Below, one piece after another: positions 1 through 8,003 of a stretch of 64,000 bases of DNA. The notes beneath the pieces are model-generated. The model was not told the origin of the DNA, did not search any database, and worked only from the letters and a program-made list of their open reading frames with translations. Within the stretch, counting starts at the first letter, position 1, and each line of letters starts with the position of its first letter. The stretch is from NCBI RefSeq assembly GCF_030160715.1, contig NZ_BSOW01000005.1, positions 1 through 64,000 of the forward strand. The letters run 5' to 3'. This DNA comes from Bradyrhizobium iriomotense. Lineage in GTDB: Bacteria > Pseudomonadota > Alphaproteobacteria > Rhizobiales > Xanthobacteraceae. The translations under genes were made by a program, and so were the position numbers.

Positions 1-58
1 CATCGAGCTTCCTTTTGCCGGTATCGATCCCGACACAGATCGTGGTACGCTTCGCCAT
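1..58 (-). CDS. IS110-family transposase, N-terminal fragment (cut by window edge)
   Basis: Only the first 19 codons lie inside the window. They read MAKRTTICVGIDTGKRKLD, which has the xGID start of the DEDD RuvC-like catalytic domain of IS110-family transposases; the Asp in VGID would be the first catalytic acidic residue. A strong purine-rich ribosome binding site (AGGGAGGG) lies about 11 bases before the ATG at 58. The rest of the element, including its Ser-containing C-terminal domain, would lie to the left. Whether the element is intact cannot be judged. Family assignment rests on this short motif alone. Confidence 0.6.
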   Translation of the reverse strand, partial: MAKRTTICVGIDTGKRKLD

Positions 59-270
59 CTTCGTCGATCCCTCCCTTGTGATGCGAACCTTGAGTTCGTT
101 CAACCATTCGGGTCCCGATGAAGTGCCGATCGCGATCTTGCTACGCCTGACAGCCCTCAAGGCTTCGGTGGGTACCGATCCGATCGAACGGCGACCCAGC
201 TCGGGCCGTCACCCGGGCTGGGCCATTCCTCACGGAACGGCACCATCATAAGCGATCGCGCTAATACAAG
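59..270. other. Intergenic region upstream of the IS110 transposase
   Basis: About 210 bases between the transposase start and a hairpin repeat. It should contain the transposase promoter and the IS end. No gene was recognised, and no clear terminal inverted repeat was found, as expected for IS110 elements, which lack long ones. Confidence 0.3.
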
Positions 271-351
271 GGTGGGTTAGCGTCAGCGTAACCCACCACT
301 TCTCTCGCAAGTGGGAAGCAAAGAGGTGGGTGCTTCGCTAACCCACTCTAC
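271..351. repeat. Intergenic palindromic repeat, family 2, copy 1
   Basis: A perfect 9-base stem (GGTGGGTTA at 271-279, TAACCCACC at 289-297) with a 9-base loop, followed by further partial copies of the GTGGGTTAGCG / CTAACCCAC words up to about 351. The same layout recurs at 6079-6163. It lies just after the 3' end of the GMC oxidoreductase gene and may act as a 3' end structure for its mRNA. Confidence 0.7.
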
Positions 352-361
352 GAAGCGCTCC

Positions 362-2008
362 TCACGCCACCGCGCTTTCCGGCACGTTCGCCGCCTCCAT
401 CGGCTGCTTGCCGCGGATCAGATCCGAGGCACGGTCGGCGATCATCATGGTCGACGCATTGAGGTTCGCCGAGATCATGCGCGGCATCACGGAGGCGTCG
501 ACAACGCGCAGGCCCTGGAGGCCGTGGACGCGGAGCTGGTCGTCGACCACCGCCCAAGTGCTCTCCGCCGGGCCCATGCGGCAGGTGCAGCCGGGGTGGA
601 AGGTGGTGGTGCCGCGCTCGGTGGCGGCGTGCAGGAATTCGTCGTCGGTGTTGACGTTGGGGCCGGGGAAATCCTCGTAAGCGTAGTAGGGCGACAGCGG
701 CGACGACTTCAAAAGCCGTCGCGCGAGCTTCATGCCGCCGACGATGACGCGGCGATCGAGCTCGGCGTCGAGATAGTTGGTCTGGATGATCGGCGGCGCG
801 AAAGGATCGGATGAGCGGATGCGGACATAGCCGCGGCTTTCCGGGCGCTGCTGCCAGGAGGCGACGGTCATGCCGGGCTCGTCCTCGAGCTGGCCCTGCA
901 CGCCTTCCTTGTAGCTCGCCGGCGTAAAGGTGAGCTGGAGGTCCGAGCGATCGGGGCTCTCGCCGGAATACCAGAAGCAATAGACCATGGTCGGCGACAG
1001 CGACAGCAGACCGCGGCGCGCGGTCGCCCATTTCAGCGCCTCGACCCAGAGACGCCAGCCGCGGCGGAGTTCGTTGATGGTCTTGATGTCCTTTACCCGG
1101 GCCACAGTGCGTGGCGCGTAATGGTCCTGCAAGCCATCGCCGACCGGGAGCGCGTGGCGCACCGCAATGCCGTGCGACTGCAACAGATCGGGTGAGCCGA
1201 CGCCGGAGAGCTGGAGGAGTTGCGGCGAATTATAGGTGCCGCCGGCGAGGATCACTTCCTTGTTGGCGCGCACTTCCGCGGCATGACCGCCGCGGCCGCC
1301 CTTCAAGTAGCGCACGCCGACCGCGCGCTTGCCCTCGAAGACGACCTCGGTCGCGTGCGCATGGGTATGCACATGCACGTTGGACCGCTTCATCGCAGGC
1401 TTGAGGAACGCGGTCGAGCCGGAGACGCGCAGGCCGTTGTCGATGGTGCGCTGGCAGTAGGACACGCCCTCCTGCGTCTTGCCGTTGTAGTCGGGGTTGC
1501 GGGGAATGCCGAGCGACACTGCGCCTTCCATGAAGGCCTCGCAGAGCGGATCGCGCCATTCCATGGTGGTGACAGTGAGATTGCCGTCACGGCCGCGATA
1601 GGTGTCGTCGCCCTCGCCGACCCGCTTCTCCAGCCGCTTGAAGTAAGGCAGCACGTCGGCATAGCTCCAACCGCGATTGCCCATCTGCGCCCAGGTGTCG
1701 AAATCGAGGTTCTGGCCGCGGTTGTAGATGTGACCGTTGATCGAGGACGAGCCGCCGAGCGTCTTGCCGCGCGGCGCGTAGATGCTGCGCCCGCCGGTCC
1801 AGGGCCCCGGCTCCTGCTGGTAGGCCCAGTTGATGCTCTTCATGTGGAAGGTCTTGATGAAGCCCGCCGGAAGATGGATGTAGGGATGCCAGTCGCTCGG
1901 ACCTGCCTCGAGCACGCACACGGTCGTGCTCTGATCCTCGCTCAGGCGGTTGGCGAGCACGCAACCGGCCGAGCCGGCACCGACGATCACATAGTCGAAT
2001 CTGTCCAT
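362..2008 (-). CDS. GMC-family FAD-dependent oxidoreductase (choline dehydrogenase-like)
   Basis: 548 residues, the usual length of bacterial GMC dehydrogenases. The N-terminus carries the FAD-binding Rossmann motif VGAGSAG (residues 9-15), then the GMC signature GGSSSIN (85-91). A second GMC signature containing GGTYNSPQLL lies mid-protein, and the C-terminal domain has HPGCTCRMG and NLNASTMM, where the family's catalytic His and Asn normally lie. It probably oxidises a primary or secondary alcohol in the cytoplasm; the substrate cannot be read from sequence. The ATG at 2008 follows GAGGCAAG. It sits 16 bases downstream of the acetyltransferase gene on the same strand, so the two are probably co-transcribed. 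A betA-type choline role is possible, but no betaine aldehyde dehydrogenase or betI is nearby. Confidence 0.9.
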   Translation of the reverse strand: MDRFDYVIVGAGSAGCVLANRLSEDQSTTVCVLEAGPSDWHPYIHLPAGFIKTFHMKSINWAYQQEPGPWTGGRSIYAPRGKTLGGSSSINGHIYNRGQNLDFDTWAQMGNRGWSYADVLPYFKRLEKRVGEGDDTYRGRDGNLTVTTMEWRDPLCEAFMEGAVSLGIPRNPDYNGKTQEGVSYCQRTIDNGLRVSGSTAFLKPAMKRSNVHVHTHAHATEVVFEGKRAVGVRYLKGGRGGHAAEVRANKEVILAGGTYNSPQLLQLSGVGSPDLLQSHGIAVRHALPVGDGLQDHYAPRTVARVKDIKTINELRRGWRLWVEALKWATARRGLLSLSPTMVYCFWYSGESPDRSDLQLTFTPASYKEGVQGQLEDEPGMTVASWQQRPESRGYVRIRSSDPFAPPIIQTNYLDAELDRRVIVGGMKLARRLLKSSPLSPYYAYEDFPGPNVNTDDEFLHAATERGTTTFHPGCTCRMGPAESTWAVVDDQLRVHGLQGLRVVDASVMPRMISANLNASTMMIADRASDLIRGKQPMEAANVPESAVA

Positions 2009-2024
2009 CTTGCCTCGAACCGCG

Positions 2025-2618
2025 TCAGCGCGGCTTGTCGTTGAGTTGATATTGGAGATGCGTCTTCACTGTCGGCCATTCGGCGGCGGTGATGCTGTAG
2101 ACCACGGTGTCGCGCAGCGTGCCGTTCGGCGCCACCTGGTGGCTGCGCAAGATGCCGTCCTGCCTGGCCCCTAACCGCTCGATGGCGCGCCGGCTCTGAT
2201 GATTGAAGAAATGCGTGCGGAATTCCACGGCGATGCAGTTGAGCTGCTCGAAGGCATGGGTCAGCAGCAGCAGCTTGCACTGCGTGTTGAGCCGCCCGCG
2301 CTGCGCGCTCCTGGCGTACCAGGTCGAGCCGATCTCGACGCGGCGGTTGGTTGCATCGATGTTCATATAGGTGGTCTGGCCGACGATCTTGCCATCAGCG
2401 TCGAACACCGTGAACGGCAGCATGGAGCCCGCGGCCTGCAAGCCAAGGCGGCGGTCGATCTCCTTCGCCATGTTCTCGGGCTGGGGGATCGCGGTGTACC
2501 AGAGCTTGTAGAGCTCTCCGTCTTTCACGGCCTCCACCAGGGCGTCGCGATGCTGCTGCGACAGCGGCTCGAGCCGCGCATGCTCGCCGCGGAGGGTAAT
2601 GGGATCAGGCCAGGGCAT
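2025..2618 (-). CDS. GNAT-family N-acetyltransferase (RimJ/RimL-like)
   Basis: 197 residues with the GNAT fold: an N-terminal strand around ITLRGEHARLEPL, a central segment VGQTTYMNIDATNRRVEIG, and an acetyl-CoA loop region (ARSAQRGRLNTQCKLLLL) where RimL-type enzymes carry a similar R-x-x-x-N-T-x-x-K pattern. The start chosen is the ATG at 2618 (MPWPDP), preceded by AAGGAGAG. An earlier in-frame ATG at 2639 lies inside an intergenic repeat and has no ribosome binding site. It probably acetylates a small molecule or a protein N-terminus; the substrate is unknown. It leads a likely two-gene operon with the GMC oxidoreductase. Confidence 0.85.
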   Translation of the reverse strand: MPWPDPITLRGEHARLEPLSQQHRDALVEAVKDGELYKLWYTAIPQPENMAKEIDRRLGLQAAGSMLPFTVFDADGKIVGQTTYMNIDATNRRVEIGSTWYARSAQRGRLNTQCKLLLLTHAFEQLNCIAVEFRTHFFNHQSRRAIERLGARQDGILRSHQVAPNGTLRDTVVYSITAAEWPTVKTHLQYQLNDKPR

Positions 2619-2633
2619 TGATGGTCTCTCCTT

Positions 2634-2756
2634 CGTCATTGCGAGGAGCCACCCGGTCCCGCCTTTGGCGGGCCGGATGACAGGCTCCGCGACGAAGCAA
2701 TCCAGACTGTCTCCGCGGATGGATTTCTGGATTGCTTCGCTTCGCTCGCAATGACG
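2634..2756. repeat. Intergenic repeat, family 3, copy 1 (CGTCATTGCGAG type)
   Basis: An imperfect inverted repeat: the ends read CGTCATTGCGAG and CTCGCAATGACG, with internal GAAGCAATCCAGA and TCTGGATTGCTTCG arms. A second, more compact copy is at 43502-43588. It occupies the whole gap between the lactonase and acetyltransferase genes, and its CAT creates a misleading upstream start for the latter. Confidence 0.8.
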
Positions 2757-2763
2757 GCTTGTC

Positions 2764-3690
2764 TCACTTATTCAAAAAATTCAACGGCAAACCGCCGCGC
2801 GGCCAGTCCATGGCGATCAGTTCGCCCTTGCCCGACAGCGTGATATAGGCGGTCTTGAGCTCGGGGCCACCGAAGGCGATGTTGGTGGTAACGCGGTCGC
2901 CGGTCGGGACCTGCTCGACCAGCCTGCCATCCGGCGCGATCACCGAGATGCAGCCTGAGACGAGCGTTGCGACACAGACATTGCCGTTTGCCTCGACCGC
3001 AAGCGAGTCGAACATCTGATAGCCGCCGAGCCCTGCGATCGGCTTGCCGCGCTCGCCGCGATAGATTACTTCGCGCGGCTTCAGGCTGCCGGGCGCTGCG
3101 AGCTCATAGGCCCACAGCCGCGCGGTCGGCGTCTCCGCGATGTAGACGGTGTTTTCGTCCGGCGACAGCCCGATGCCATTCGCCGGCAGCACGCCGTGCA
3201 CGACCTCGACGATCTCGCTCATGCCGGGCTTGAGATAGTACATCCCGCCGACATCCATCTCGCGCGCACGACGCTTTCCGAGGTCGGAGAACCACAGGCC
3301 GCCATGCCGGTCGAAGACGAGATCGTTGGGACCGCGCAGAGCATGTTCACCGCACTTCGTCACCACCGTCTCGACTTTGCCCGACTGCAAATCCACGCGC
3401 TGGATCGAGCCGCCGAGATAATCATCGGGCTGCGGGCCCGGCATGATCATCTTGCCCGCCGGGATCCAGGAGAAGCCGCCATTGTTGCAGACGTACATCT
3501 TGCCGTCGGGGCCGAGCGCCGCACCGTTCGGCCCGCCGGGAATTTTTGCAACGATCTCTTTCCGTCCGTCGGGATAAACGCGTGTGAGCCTTGCCCCGCG
3601 GATCTCCACCAGTACGACCGAGCCGTCCGGCATCACCACCGGCCCTTCCGGAAATTCGAGGTCGGTGGCGAGAACGCGGACATCGGACAT
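2764..3690 (-). CDS. SMP-30/gluconolactonase/LRE-family protein
   Basis: 308 residues, a six-bladed beta-propeller family that hydrolyses sugar-acid or other lactones using a divalent metal. Expected metal ligands are visible: Glu in LEFPEGPVV near the N-terminus, Asn in GPNDLVFD, and Asp in GLSPDENTVYIAET; the repeated G-P-D-G blade motif also occurs. The start at 3690 (MSDVRVLA) follows GGGAGG; the longer open frame upstream runs through an intergenic repeat and is not coding. There is no signal peptide, so it is cytoplasmic. Substrate is unknown. It is the last gene on this strand before a repeat that separates it from the AraC regulator. Confidence 0.9.
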   Translation of the reverse strand: MSDVRVLATDLEFPEGPVVMPDGSVVLVEIRGARLTRVYPDGRKEIVAKIPGGPNGAALGPDGKMYVCNNGGFSWIPAGKMIMPGPQPDDYLGGSIQRVDLQSGKVETVVTKCGEHALRGPNDLVFDRHGGLWFSDLGKRRAREMDVGGMYYLKPGMSEIVEVVHGVLPANGIGLSPDENTVYIAETPTARLWAYELAAPGSLKPREVIYRGERGKPIAGLGGYQMFDSLAVEANGNVCVATLVSGCISVIAPDGRLVEQVPTGDRVTTNIAFGGPELKTAYITLSGKGELIAMDWPRGGLPLNFLNK

Positions 3691-3818
3691 TTTGGCCTCC
3701 CGGTGGCTTGTTTTGGCTTGCACGGGAGATGTCGGCCCCGCACGCAAGATTTGCCTGCGGTTATGGCAAAGTCGCTCCCGCTTGCCAAGCAAGCGGCCGG
3801 GAATGCCAGCGTTGCGCT

Positions 3819-3913
3819 TTAAAGCGCGATGAGATTGGTCATCGCGCTTTAGGTTGTTGTTTGAGCATGATCTTTTCGGAAAACCGCTACACACTTTTCC
3901 GGATCATGCTCTA
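3819..3913. repeat. Intergenic repeat, family 1, copy 1
   Basis: A roughly 95-base element with two inverted-repeat modules: AAAGCGCGATGA ... TCATCGCGCTTT, then GAGCATGATCTTTTCGG ... CCGGATCATGCTC. Other copies are at 23280-23382, 56392-56494 (opposite orientation) and 60577-60679. The terminal CTA (3911-3913) is, on the minus strand, the TAG stop codon of the neighbouring AraC gene. Confidence 0.9.
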
Positions 3914-4744
3914 CTCCTTCACCGGCACCCAGATCTCGAAGCCGCCATTGCCGGTCTTGGGATCGAACTTTTCGTCATAGCGCTCGAAGTTCGGCGCGTC
4001 GGCGGCCTTCAGGTGAGACGCCGGCAGCCACTGATTCCAGATCGTGTTGACGGTACGACGGATCGAGGCGACGTGGTCTGTGTGGGTGAACACCGCATAG
4101 CGCTGCTCGGGGATGCGGATGCGGCCAAAGCGGCGCGGCAGGTCGGAGAAATCGGCGACCTCGACGCCGGCGATATAGTCGAAATTGCCGGCATCGTCGC
4201 CGTTGCAGCAAACGCCATAGGCAACCTGACCAACGCGCGTGGGAATATCGGCGACGTCCTGGTGGAAGCGATGCCAGAGGCCTGGGATGGCGGCACCGTT
4301 GTCGCAGGAGATACGCTCACCGAGGCCGGCGACGAGGAAGGCCTTGGCGGTTTCGAAACGGGGCGGTGCGAGATTGTCGAGCATGGTGGAGTCCATGAGG
4401 ATCGGCTCCTGAAGCTTGAGGTGTTTGACGCACGTCGCCGCCCTGACCGCCTCAGGTGTCACGCCGAAATGGTCGCGGAACGCGCGGGTGAAGGCTTCGT
4501 GGGAGCCGTAGTCCGCTTCCAGCGCCAGCGACAAAATGTCCGGCGCGCCGCGCGCGAGGCTACGAGCGGCCTCCGTGAGCCGCCGCGCGCGCACGTAGCG
4601 CATCACCGGAAAGCCGGTTGCCGCCGCAAACGCGCGCACCATGTGGAAGCGCGACACGCCGCCGATCTCGGCAATCTCGTCGAGCGTGAGCGGCTCGGCG
4701 AGATGGCTTTCGATGAACCAGAGTGCGCGGTGGGCTGGGTTCAT
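3911..4744 (-). CDS. AraC-family regulator with GyrI-like effector-binding domain
   Basis: 277 residues. The N-terminal ~105 residues are a double helix-turn-helix AraC/XylS DNA-binding domain (LTLDEIAEIGGVSRFHMVRAF; second HTH around ADYGSHEAFTRAFRDHFGVTP). From about residue 128 to the end is a GyrI-like/SOUL-type ligand-binding domain (QRYAVFTHTDHVASIRRTVNTIW, FEIWVPVKE). This Rob-like order usually marks activators that bind small hydrophobic or cationic ligands. It is divergent from the enolase-superfamily gene at 4961 and may control it through the shared ~215-base gap. The stop codon lies in the repeat at 3819-3913. Confidence 0.9.
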   Translation of the reverse strand: MNPAHRALWFIESHLAEPLTLDEIAEIGGVSRFHMVRAFAAATGFPVMRYVRARRLTEAARSLARGAPDILSLALEADYGSHEAFTRAFRDHFGVTPEAVRAATCVKHLKLQEPILMDSTMLDNLAPPRFETAKAFLVAGLGERISCDNGAAIPGLWHRFHQDVADIPTRVGQVAYGVCCNGDDAGNFDYIAGVEVADFSDLPRRFGRIRIPEQRYAVFTHTDHVASIRRTVNTIWNQWLPASHLKAADAPNFERYDEKFDPKTGNGGFEIWVPVKE

Positions 4745-4960
4745 GAACTAAGGGCCCTCATTCGAAGCGCGGCGACGGTGCGCCTCGCCGCCGCACCGCG
4801 CTTGATCGGCGTTGCTGTCGCGCCATCATGGAACCGATCCTTCGACCGGAAAGCATAGCGCCGCAACCGATGCTGGCAACATGGCGACATTCGCAGATAG
4901 ACTGTGCACCCCGACGACGTCTCAAAAAAGCTGCCCACCAGAGGCAGCGGAGGAAGCACC

Positions 4961-6064
4961 ATGAAGATTACCGATGTGCGGGCCCATCATATCCGGATTC
5001 CCTACGACGCCGGTGTCGCGAGCTTTCGGCAAGGCGCCTCCGCAATCACCGGCCTCGACATGGTGCTGGTCGAAGTTGCGACCGACGGTGGCCTGACGGG
5101 CTGGGGCGACGCCTTCGCCTATGTCTGTCCACGCACGACCTTGACCGCGGTCGAGGAGATGATCGCGCCCCAGGCGCGCGGCCTCGACGTTCCCGATGCC
5201 GCCGGCATTCCCGCCGTCATGGAGCAGATCCAGCGCCATCTGCACCTGTTCGGCCGCTACGGCATCACGATGTTTGCGATCTCCGGGCTGGATATCGCCT
5301 TGTGGGACCTTGCGGCAAAAGCCGAGGGCGTGCCGCTGCACCGGCTGCTCGGTGAGGCCAGGCGCACGAGGCTTCCAGCCTATGCGAGCCTGCTGCGCAT
5401 CGGCACGCCCGACAACATCGCCGCCGAATGCGACAAGGCATTGCGCCTCGGCTATGGCGCAATCAAGCTGCACGAAACCACGACAGCTGCCGTGTATGCG
5501 GCACGCAAGGCGATCGGCGGCGACACCCCGCTGATGGTCGACATGAACTGTCCGTTGAGCGGTGAGCAGGCCATCGCATTTGCAAGAGAATGCCGGGAGG
5601 CTCGCCCGACGTTCCTGGAAGAGCCGGTCTGGCCGCCGGAGGATTTTGCAACTCTGGCCGACGTCCGCCGCCAGGGCGGGCTCGACATCGCCGCCGGTGA
5701 GAACGCTTGCACGCTCCATCAATTCCGCCAGATGATGGCGGCCGGCGCGGTCAGCCACGCCCAGCCCTCGGTGATCAAGGTCGGCGGCATCACCGAATTC
5801 ACAGCGGTTGCAGCGGTCGCCGACGAGCTCGGCGTCAGGATCGTTCCGCATTCACCGTATTTCGGACCCGGCTTGCTGGCGACGCTGCATCTGATGTCGG
5901 TGCGCAGCGACGGCTTGGTCGAGATGTTCTACCTGAAACGGGCGGCGTGCCTCTGGCGCGGGGCCGCCGACACCGACAGCGACGGCAATATCACGGTGCC
6001 GCAAGGACCAGGGCTCGGATACGAGCCGGATCGCGACGTCATGGAGCAGCATCGCGTGGCGTGA
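4961..6064 (+). CDS. Mandelate racemase/muconate lactonizing enzyme family protein
   Basis: 367 residues, enolase superfamily. The capping domain is residues 1-125, followed by the TIM barrel with the expected metal ligands Asp194 (MVDMN), Glu220/221 (FLEEP) and Glu247 (AAGEN). The base motif after barrel strand 2 is K169-L-H171, a KxH variant rather than the KxK of muconate lactonizing enzymes, and His297 (VPHSPYFGPG) is in the place of the general acid/base of the MR subgroup. It probably dehydrates or epimerises a sugar acid or related hydroxy acid; substrate not assignable. The ATG at 4961 follows GGAGGA; an earlier in-frame ATG at 4904 lacks one. Divergent from the AraC/GyrI regulator. 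Confidence 0.88.
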   Translation: MKITDVRAHHIRIPYDAGVASFRQGASAITGLDMVLVEVATDGGLTGWGDAFAYVCPRTTLTAVEEMIAPQARGLDVPDAAGIPAVMEQIQRHLHLFGRYGITMFAISGLDIALWDLAAKAEGVPLHRLLGEARRTRLPAYASLLRIGTPDNIAAECDKALRLGYGAIKLHETTTAAVYAARKAIGGDTPLMVDMNCPLSGEQAIAFARECREARPTFLEEPVWPPEDFATLADVRRQGGLDIAAGENACTLHQFRQMMAAGAVSHAQPSVIKVGGITEFTAVAAVADELGVRIVPHSPYFGPGLLATLHLMSVRSDGLVEMFYLKRAACLWRGAADTDSDGNITVPQGPGLGYEPDRDVMEQHRVA

Positions 6065-6078
6065 GAGACCTTCAGTTT

Positions 6079-6163
6079 TGTAGGGAGGGTTAGCGGAGCG
6101 TAACCCACCACTTCTGTCGCGGCGGCAAAATGGTGGGTTACGCCTACGGCTAACCCAATCTAC
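6079..6163. repeat. Intergenic palindromic repeat, family 2, copy 2
   Basis: Words such as AGGGTTAGCGGAGCGTAACCC, then GGTGGGTTACGCC ... GGCTAACCCAATCTAC, matching copy 1 at 271-351 in layout. It fills the convergent gap between the enolase-superfamily gene and the coiled-coil gene. Its last bases supply the TAG stop (6160-6162, minus strand) of the latter. Confidence 0.7.
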
Positions 6164-6519
6164 TTGTCCTTTGCGTCCTTCGCCGCCGGCGCGTCCTGCT
6201 TCTTCTTCAGATCCTCCGCCGTCTTCGTCTGCGCAGACTGGAGATCGCCGAGCGTCTTCTGCAAACCCGCCACCGTCGCTTTCAACGCTTCGATCTGGCG
6301 ATTGGCGGCGTCGATCTTCTGCTGATGATCGAGGGTGAGCTTGGTCATCGTCTTCTGGAGGAAGTCGACATTGCTTTGCAGGCAGCTCGTCCGCCGTTCC
6401 CAGGTCTTCTCGACCGTGCAGATCTCGATGCCGGGAACATCCTGCGCGCGGACGCGTCCCGTTGACATCGTCACGAACAGCAAAATCGCGACACATAGCG
6501 AAGCATTCCGGCCGGGCAT
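6160..6519 (-). CDS. Small secreted coiled-coil protein, function unknown
   Basis: 119 residues. Residues 1-26 form a signal peptide (hydrophobic LCVAILLFVTM, then GRVRAQ with a likely cleavage after ARA-type VRA). The mature part has two Cys (in EICTVEK and TSCLQSN), a predicted helical coiled coil from about 50 to 105 (heptad-like IDAANRQIEALKATVAGLQKTL in part), and a Lys/Ala-rich end (APAAKDAKDK). Probably periplasmic. No enzyme motif was recognised. The stop codon is inside the repeat at 6079-6163. Divergent from the small gene at 6707. Confidence 0.75.
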   Translation of the reverse strand: MPGRNASLCVAILLFVTMSTGRVRAQDVPGIEICTVEKTWERRTSCLQSNVDFLQKTMTKLTLDHQQKIDAANRQIEALKATVAGLQKTLGDLQSAQTKTAEDLKKKQDAPAAKDAKDK

Positions 6520-6624
6520 GCAGGTTCCTCATGGAAACGTCGATCACGGCAAATTGCGCAGACGGCGCGCGCTCCCACGACGATACCATACTGGCACCGC
6601 ATTCTCGCGTTGAGCTTGAGCGGT

Positions 6625-6688
6625 TCCTCCGGGTGGAGGACTAACGACGGATGCGGAGAGTGGGGCGGCTCGACCCGCATCCTTTTTT
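6625..6688 (+). terminator. Tandem hairpins with T-run before a ribosome binding site (terminator or attenuator)
   Basis: First stem TCCTCC/GGAGGA (6625-6630, 6635-6640) with loop GGGT. Second stem GGATGCGG/CCGCATCC (6649-6656, 6675-6682, perfect 8 base pairs), immediately followed by TTTTTT (6683-6688). This has the shape of a rho-independent terminator, yet it lies directly before the GAGGGGAGA ribosome binding site of the gene at 6707, as transcription attenuators do. No plus-strand gene lies just upstream, so a leader role is more likely than a gene-end role. Confidence 0.5.
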
Positions 6689-6706
6689 GAGGGGAGATCA
6701 TTGCGA

Positions 6707-6931
6707 ATGGCGACGCGCGAAAGACGTCTGGCCGAATTCAATGGCGAGGGAGAACCACCGCCTGGCATGCCGGTCGAAGTGCTTTGCGAAGACCATAGTG
6801 GGACCTACACCCTGCCCTTTGCCTGCCGCTATGTCGGCGGGCGCTGGCAGAATCATGAGGCCGGCATCGCCGTAGAGGCGACGGTGATCGGCTGGCGCCT
6901 GCCCCGCGTGAAGCAGGCGGGCGTCGTGTAA
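6707..6931 (+). CDS. Conserved-looking small hypothetical protein
   Basis: 74 residues from the ATG at 6707, which is about 9 bases after GAGGGGAGA; a TTG at 6701 is in frame but too close to that site. The sequence has a basic N-terminus (MATRERRLAEF), a central LCEDHSG...LPFACRYVGGRW stretch, and ends VKQAGVV. There is no signal peptide or membrane segment. I do not recognise a named family. It follows tandem hairpins ending in a T-run (6625-6688), and a short hairpin (AGACAGG/CCTGTCT, 6932-6948) follows the stop codon directly. Confidence 0.6.
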   Translation: MATRERRLAEFNGEGEPPPGMPVEVLCEDHSGTYTLPFACRYVGGRWQNHEAGIAVEATVIGWRLPRVKQAGVV

Positions 6932-7173
6932 AGACAGGAGACCTGTCTCAAAATGCGACGGGGCCCGGCCGTTCTTTAAGGTTCGGAACGCGGACCGAAC
7001 GAATCGCGTCCGAATCAGCCGCCGGGCTCCGTTGTCGGCCTGTTCACCGCTAGATGTCGATGCGGCTCAGCATCGACGTACCAGATCAAGAAATGACGCG
7101 CGCGGTCAGAGCACCGCGGCAGGCGACAAAGGTTAATCGCGCCCTGCAAACGGGCAGCCCCCCGAAAGACTGC
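6932..7173. other. Intergenic region between small gene and GST
   Basis: About 240 bases of convergent space. It holds a 7-base-pair hairpin at 6932-6948 directly after the stop codon (no T-run, so weak as a terminator) and GC-rich imperfect palindromic sequence around 6957-7030. No gene was recognised. Confidence 0.4.
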
Positions 7174-7830
7174 CTAATATTCGACCTCGAGCTCCTCGAT
7201 CTCCGCCGGCTCCGCCTTGGCGGCCGCGATCCATTCGGCCATCTCGTCCATGCCCATGATGGTATCGGCATAGGCCTTGAGCCGCGGCTCGAGCTTCACG
7301 TCATAGGTCACGAAGCGCGTCACGACGGGCGCGTACATCGCATCTGCCATGGTGCGCTTCTCGCCGAACAGGAACGGACCGCCGGACTTTTCCAGGCAGT
7401 CGCGCCAGATCGCCCAGACGCGATCGATGTCGGCCTGCGCGCGCGACCAGATCTTGAAGCCGGGAAAATGACCCTTGAGGTTCACGGGCAGCGAGGCGCG
7501 CAGCGTGGTGAAGCCGGAATGGATTTCGCCGCAGATCGAGCGACAATGGGCGCGCTGGATGCGGTCGGCCGGTAGCAGCCCCGCCTGCGGCATCACCTCG
7601 TTGAGATATTCGGCGATCGCCAGCGTATCCCAGACGGTCGCGCCTTCGTGCCGCAGGCACGGCACCAGGATCGAGGAGGACAGCAAGAGGATCTCGGCGC
7701 GCGCGGACGGGTCATCGGGCGCGGTGACGATCTCCTCGAAATCGAGCCCTGAGAACTTCGTCAAAAGCCAGCCACGCAGCGACCAGGACGAGTAGTTCTT
7801 GCTGCTGATGGTCAGTGTCGCTTTCGCCAT
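7174..7830 (-). CDS. Glutathione S-transferase family protein
   Basis: 218 residues. The N-terminal thioredoxin-like domain begins TLTISSKNYSSWSLRGWLL, where Ser14/15 or Ser17 is in the usual position of the catalytic Ser/Tyr/Cys. Then comes VPCLRHEGATVWDTLAIAEYL, with the cis-Pro and the glutathione-binding D-T/S pair. The all-helical C-terminal domain runs from about residue 90 (RSICGEIHSGFTTLR, a bacterial GST pattern). The ATG at 7830 (MAKATLT) follows GGAAAGG. Function is likely glutathione conjugation or reductive detoxification in the cytoplasm; substrate unknown. Divergent from the PHA depolymerase gene. Confidence 0.88.
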   Translation of the reverse strand: MAKATLTISSKNYSSWSLRGWLLTKFSGLDFEEIVTAPDDPSARAEILLLSSSILVPCLRHEGATVWDTLAIAEYLNEVMPQAGLLPADRIQRAHCRSICGEIHSGFTTLRASLPVNLKGHFPGFKIWSRAQADIDRVWAIWRDCLEKSGGPFLFGEKRTMADAMYAPVVTRFVTYDVKLEPRLKAYADTIMGMDEMAEWIAAAKAEPAEIEELEVEY

Positions 7831-8003
7831 ATGGCCTTTCCTCACGCCTGAATTCCTGACGACGTCGCCCCGGTATGCGCGATGCCTACAGTTTGTGCTT
7901 CCCCGTATTCCACAGCAAGCGACATGCCAGTTTTCAGGGCGAATTGACTCGAATCTGGCGTCGATATTGCATGGTGGCTTGGGTCAGGGTGGGCGTTTCA
8001 GTA

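Noticed and set aside
1220..2044. 274-residue plus-strand frame opposite the GMC oxidoreductase
   Set aside because: Its translation has no recognisable family, and the minus-strand gene carries clear FAD and GMC signatures.
6932..6948. AGACAGG/CCTGTCT hairpin after the small gene as an intrinsic terminator
   Set aside because: The stem is only 7 base pairs and no T-run follows. It is noted within the intergenic feature only.
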